DNA of 64,000 nt. Source: SW-4-43-9 sp047617985 (GTDB taxonomy: Archaea > Nanohalarchaeota > Nanosalinia > Nanosalinales > Nanosalinaceae). A model generated the notes under the pieces. That model was not told where the DNA came from and did not search any database. It saw only the letters and a program-made list of their open reading frames with translations. The translations under genes were made by a program, and so were the position numbers. Positions 62,107 through 64,000 of this stretch are shown here, in pieces (position 1 is the first letter of the stretch; the number at the start of each line of letters is the position of its first letter). The stretch covers positions 19,507 to 83,506 of the forward strand of contig JBLGBS010000002.1 in assembly GCA_047617985.1 (NCBI GenBank), written 5' to 3'.

Positions 62107-62260
62107 ATTTGAGACAAGCCGACTCAAATTTCTCAAAGACCAGAGGTAGTGAGTAAACAGTAAACTTAACCATGAACATTAACACCTCGCTGTCTAAGAG
62201 GATATGGAAACCCTCTGCTTGATACTTTCGGTAATAAGTACGGTTTAGAATACCGCCTTT
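62107..62260. other. Structured gap between two leftward gene groups
   Basis: Contains a 7-bp stem with 9-nt loop (ATTTGAG/CTCAAAT, 62107-62129), an AGAGG...CCTCT arm pair and a CGGTA...TACCG pair. No convincing gene. With the adjacent iterons it could form an origin. Confidence 0.4.
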
Positions 62261-62476
62261 TCACTCTGTTTCACCTACCGGGATCAAGCCAGGGAACGGA
62301 TTGCTCTTTCTATCAAGTTCGTCCTCGTGTTCCTCTGCCATATGCTCAAGTGCTTTGAAATGCGCTTGATTTTCCGGGTTTGTGGTCGGCCCTTTTTCAT
62401 CTATTTTTTCATCAGAAAAAGAGGAATTACAGACCGGGCATTCAACCCGGTCAGCATCGTCATACTCCCAACTCAC
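62261..62476 (-). CDS. C2H2 zinc-finger small protein (71 aa)
   Basis: VECPVCNSSF (Cys-x2-Cys) with later HFKALEHMAEEH gives a C2H2-type finger, surrounded by acidic sequence. ATG overlaps the preceding stop (ATGA). Possible transcription regulator of the element. Confidence 0.68.
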   Translation of the reverse strand: MSWEYDDADRVECPVCNSSFSDEKIDEKGPTTNPENQAHFKALEHMAEEHEDELDRKSNPFPGLIPVGETE

Positions 62477-62577
62477 AGCTTATACACCTCAATAGAGTGA
62501 TCCCATAGCTCGGCTTCTACTTCTACATAGTTGAGGTGTCCGCATTCGTCACATTCTACTTCTATCTCTTGATTCAC
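62473..62577 (-). CDS. Mini-protein with CDECGH motif (34 aa)
   Basis: GTG start overlapping the previous stop (GTGA). The frame reads VNQEIEVEVECDECGHLNYVEVEAELWDHSIEVYKL with one Cys-x2-Cys-Gly-His site, possibly a single zinc knuckle. It overlaps the next ATG too, so it fits the coupled array. Confidence 0.55.
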   Translation of the reverse strand: MNQEIEVECDECGHLNYVEVEAELWDHSIEVYKL

Positions 62578-62882
62578 TGGTTATCAAGCCCTCTTAAAAT
62601 TCCTGTGAAAGTTGTGCCATAGACGGTTACATCTTTGTTATGTTCTGCCTCTTTGCATTCTCTCTTTGCAGGCAATCTGTAAAGATAACCGTCATCTACT
62701 AGCTCTGTTATTCTTGCTCTAGTAGTTGACACCTGCATATCTCTGCCATGCCTGGTGTGACACTCTAAAGCGGTTAAAGGCGTAGTTGAGGCTTTGAAGG
62801 TTTCCCAAACTGCTTTTCTATCTGTCCGGTATTTTTCCTCTGTCATGAAATCCGGGATAAACCGGGTTACTACATCAATCAT
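62574..62882 (-). CDS. Winged-helix DNA-binding protein (102 aa)
   Basis: Helical bundle with KAVWETFKASTTPLTALECHTRHGRDMQVSTTRARITELVDDGYLYRLPAKRE, typical of MarR/DUF-like winged helix with a recognition helix and a wing. Overlaps neighbours by 4 bases. Probably controls the leftward genes or lysogeny. Confidence 0.72.
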   Translation of the reverse strand: MIDVVTRFIPDFMTEEKYRTDRKAVWETFKASTTPLTALECHTRHGRDMQVSTTRARITELVDDGYLYRLPAKRECKEAEHNKDVTVYGTTFTGILRGLDNQ

Positions 62883-63121
62883 GGAAACTCAACCTCTGTA
62901 ATAACCGCCGGATCAAAGGCTTCTCCTTTTTCGGTCATTACGCCTTGTCTCTGCTCCTGATCCATCTCTACCAAGTCCTTAAACCGTTTGGCGACTTCCT
63001 CAGTTACCGGGATCGTGTCGATTGCACCGGGATGGTTCAGTTTCATCCGGTAATTACCGGAATTGTCCATTTCTACGATTTCTATGCTGTCAATACCGAA
63101 AAACTCACAGACCTTCCGCAT
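62879..63121 (-). CDS. Small protein of the leftward block (80 aa)
   Basis: Mixed alpha/beta: IDSIEIVEMDNSGNYRMKLNHPG then EEVAKRFKDLVEMDQEQRQG. Overlaps both neighbours. Unassigned. Confidence 0.6.
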   Translation of the reverse strand: MRKVCEFFGIDSIEIVEMDNSGNYRMKLNHPGAIDTIPVTEEVAKRFKDLVEMDQEQRQGVMTEKGEAFDPAVITEVEFP

Positions 63122-63366
63122 TACTCGTCACCTGCGGTTTCTGCGTTTTCTTTCCAGCTTTCACCGACCTGATTAACGAAACTTGTTGCTCGTTCGGTGC
63201 TGTCAACACTGAAATTGGACTTTCCAAGAAGCGGTGCGTCAACCTCTACATTAAAGTAGTAGTTCTCGTCACCTTCCTTAATCCAGATACTGACAACACG
63301 ACCCGAAGCAATCGGGTAACGAAGCGGATCTTTACTGTTACTAGAAGAATTACTGTCAAATGTCAT
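63121..63366 (-). CDS. Small beta-rich protein of the leftward block (81 aa)
   Basis: Ser/Asn-rich N-terminus and strands GRVVSIWIKEGDENYYFNVEV, then a helix TERATSFVNQVGESWKEN. Unassigned; start shares one base with the previous stop. Confidence 0.6.
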   Translation of the reverse strand: MTFDSNSSSNSKDPLRYPIASGRVVSIWIKEGDENYYFNVEVDAPLLGKSNFSVDSTERATSFVNQVGESWKENAETAGDE

Positions 63367-63554
63367 TCTACCACCTCAAGGACTTCCTTTAGTTCTGCCC
63401 CAGTTATCCAGAAAACAGTGTTTCCCTTGTAAGTAACGGCATAATTGTCGGTATCTTTCTCTCTATGAACTGTGAACATACCGCCATGCTCTGCTTCAAA
63501 ATCGGTTAATTCCTCTGTTTCGTAATGCTCAACAGGGTCAGCTTGGTTTATCAT
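63363..63554 (-). CDS. Small protein of the leftward block (63 aa)
   Basis: Acidic N-terminus, central strands MFTVHREKDTDNYAVTYKGNTVFWI and a C-terminal helix AELKEVLEVVE. Follows directly after the basic 44-aa gene. Unassigned. Confidence 0.6.
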   Translation of the reverse strand: MINQADPVEHYETEELTDFEAEHGGMFTVHREKDTDNYAVTYKGNTVFWITGAELKEVLEVVE

Positions 63555-63689
63555 CTAGTTTTCACCTCCAAAGTAAATCTGCCTGTTTGAAGCAGACCTA
63601 CTTTTACGCCTAAAGCGCTTGATAGAACGGTTTAAGCCCCTTTCTCGGGCAACATCGACTGTCTTGGTGCTAGTGGTGTAGTCTTGCAT
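63555..63689 (-). CDS. Basic mini-protein, first of the leftward block (44 aa)
   Basis: ATG 63689 with AGGTG about 8 nt upstream. The frame MQDYTTSTKTVDVARERGLNRSIKRFRRKSRSASNRQIYFGGEN is strongly basic in its middle and could bind nucleic acid. The stop (63555) is immediately followed by the next ATG. Its clear Shine-Dalgarno and position at the promoter argue that it is real. Confidence 0.65.
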   Translation of the reverse strand: MQDYTTSTKTVDVARERGLNRSIKRFRRKSRSASNRQIYFGGEN

Positions 63690-63728
63690 AGTGGTTTCAC
63701 CTAAATGTAGAAAGAGATATGCCGGAAT

Positions 63729-63757
63729 CTACCGGAACTAATAAATGTTACCGGACC
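63729..63757 (-). promoter_or_regulatory. Promoter of the leftward block with flanking TACCGGA operators
   Basis: The TATA-like CATTTATTAG (- strand) is flanked on both sides by TACCGGA (63730-63736 and 63749-63755). Transcription would start near 63717 and produce a ~28-nt leader with AGGTGAAA before the ATG at 63689. Confidence 0.5.
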
Positions 63758-63848
63758 GAACATTTCCATGCTAGTGGTGTAGTCGGGTGAAATAACCCGG
63801 CTCACTCTTTCTACTTTCAGACAGAAAAACAAGTGGAACACCAACTTT

Positions 63849-63864
63849 CCGGTACAAATACCGG
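63849..63864 (+). repeat. CCGGTA-CAAA-TACCGG inverted repeat near the right attachment site
   Basis: A perfect 6-bp inverted repeat with 4-bp spacer, 9 bases before the right direct repeat. It uses the same CCGGTA word as the array beside the integrase, so both ends of the element carry it. Confidence 0.6.
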
Positions 63865-63873
63865 ATTGTTAGT

Positions 63874-64000
63874 ATCCCTGACCCGGCTTTGTAACCCGTT
63901 TGTTATTGATATAACGATTGGAGCGCCGGTTAATACGTTTTTCTGTCTTGTCAAGTGATTGTAAATGCTTGTTTATAATGTTTCTCCCTGGTTTACCGGT
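63874..64000 (+). repeat. Right direct repeat (attR or junction) of the integrated element
   Basis: Starts with ATCCCTGACCCGGCTTTG, the 3' end of tRNA-Cys, and stays identical to 52949-53075 up to the end of the window, including the CCGGT that starts the CCGGTA array. It does not rebuild a full tRNA. Confidence 0.95.

Larger units (their letters stand above)
52949..64000 (+). mobile_element. Integrated element (probable tailless provirus) at tRNA-Cys
   Basis: Bounded by direct repeats that start at 52949 and 63874 (unit 10,925 bp). Contains a tyrosine integrase next to the tRNA and a rightward module (54235-60609) with a HerA/FtsK-like ATPase, small membrane proteins and beta-rich proteins. 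A leftward module (63689-60606) of tiny DNA-binding and zinc proteins completes it. No rRNA, transposase, capsid-terminase or tail gene is present. The organisation resembles membrane-containing icosahedral haloviruses (sphaerolipovirus type) in miniature, but the virus assignment rests on the ATPase and gene layout only. The right end of the second repeat runs off the window. Confidence 0.8.

Noticed and set aside
62000..62185. Open frame of 61 codons on the - strand across the CGTACG region
   Set aside because: Its sequence is produced by the GTAC repeats and palindrome, it has no ribosome site, and it overlaps the start of the ribbon-helix-helix gene; treated as operator/origin DNA.
63874..63888. 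Second tRNA-Cys at the right end
   Set aside because: Only the last ~15 bases of the tRNA are repeated; acceptor 5' strand, D-arm and anticodon are missing, so it is an attachment-site remnant.

Overview
The window reads as a chromosome segment of a salt-adapted DPANN archaeon, most likely of the Nanohaloarchaeota. Evidence: proteins are very acidic and rich in Asp/Glu and N-glycosylation sequons; archaeal markers are present (Hef helicase-nuclease, HerA-type ATPase, DUF2797, archaeal SRP RNA, class III prepilins, GxxD prepilin peptidase, archaeosortase); many genes start 23-30 nt after a TATA box, which suggests leaderless transcripts; and genes are packed with ATGA/TGATG overlaps. The lineage is inferred; no rRNA gene is present to confirm it.

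Region 1 (35-28592) is devoted to the cell surface. A + strand operon (35-14457) encodes a 1096-aa and a 2549-aa secreted beta-domain protein followed by two membrane-anchored secreted proteins. The - strand then carries a HELSH membrane metalloprotease, a coiled-coil repeat protein and a BatA-like VWA / DUF58 / MoxR module. Next come two related secreted proteins (about 330 and 361 aa) whose fold signature recurs at the C-termini of the two giant proteins. A second + strand surface operon (22256-27297) ends in a membrane protein with a cytosolic C2H2 zinc finger, beside a MinD-like ATPase.

Region 2 (28604-43612) holds phosphoenolpyruvate synthase and a type IV pilus (archaeal Tad-like) locus: five tandem prepilin-like genes, a major-pilin-like gene, a two-gene TadB/TadC platform, a TadA-type ATPase, a winged-helix coiled-coil protein, the prepilin peptidase, a long coiled-coil protein and another pilin. 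Region 3 (43648-52853) is mostly - strand housekeeping: archaeosortase, RuvC-like protein, Hef, HerA-like ATPase, a degenerate S2P homologue, a PD-(D/E)XK nuclease, DUF2797, TraB, the SRP RNA, a PqqB-like MBL protein and a 27-aa Cys-rich protein.

Region 4 (52892-64000) is an integrated element in the 3' end of tRNA-Cys. A tyrosine recombinase lies next to the tRNA. A rightward block encodes a HerA/FtsK-like packaging-type ATPase, small membrane proteins and small beta-rich proteins that could be capsid and spike proteins. A leftward block encodes tiny zinc-ribbon, ribbon-helix-helix and winged-helix proteins, with a CGTACG-repeat region that may be an operator or origin. It looks like a compact (about 10.9 kb) tailless provirus of a DPANN host and is the most novel part of the window. 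The flanking direct repeat is at least 127 bp and continues 112 bp past the tRNA, which suggests a tandem copy or a circular form.
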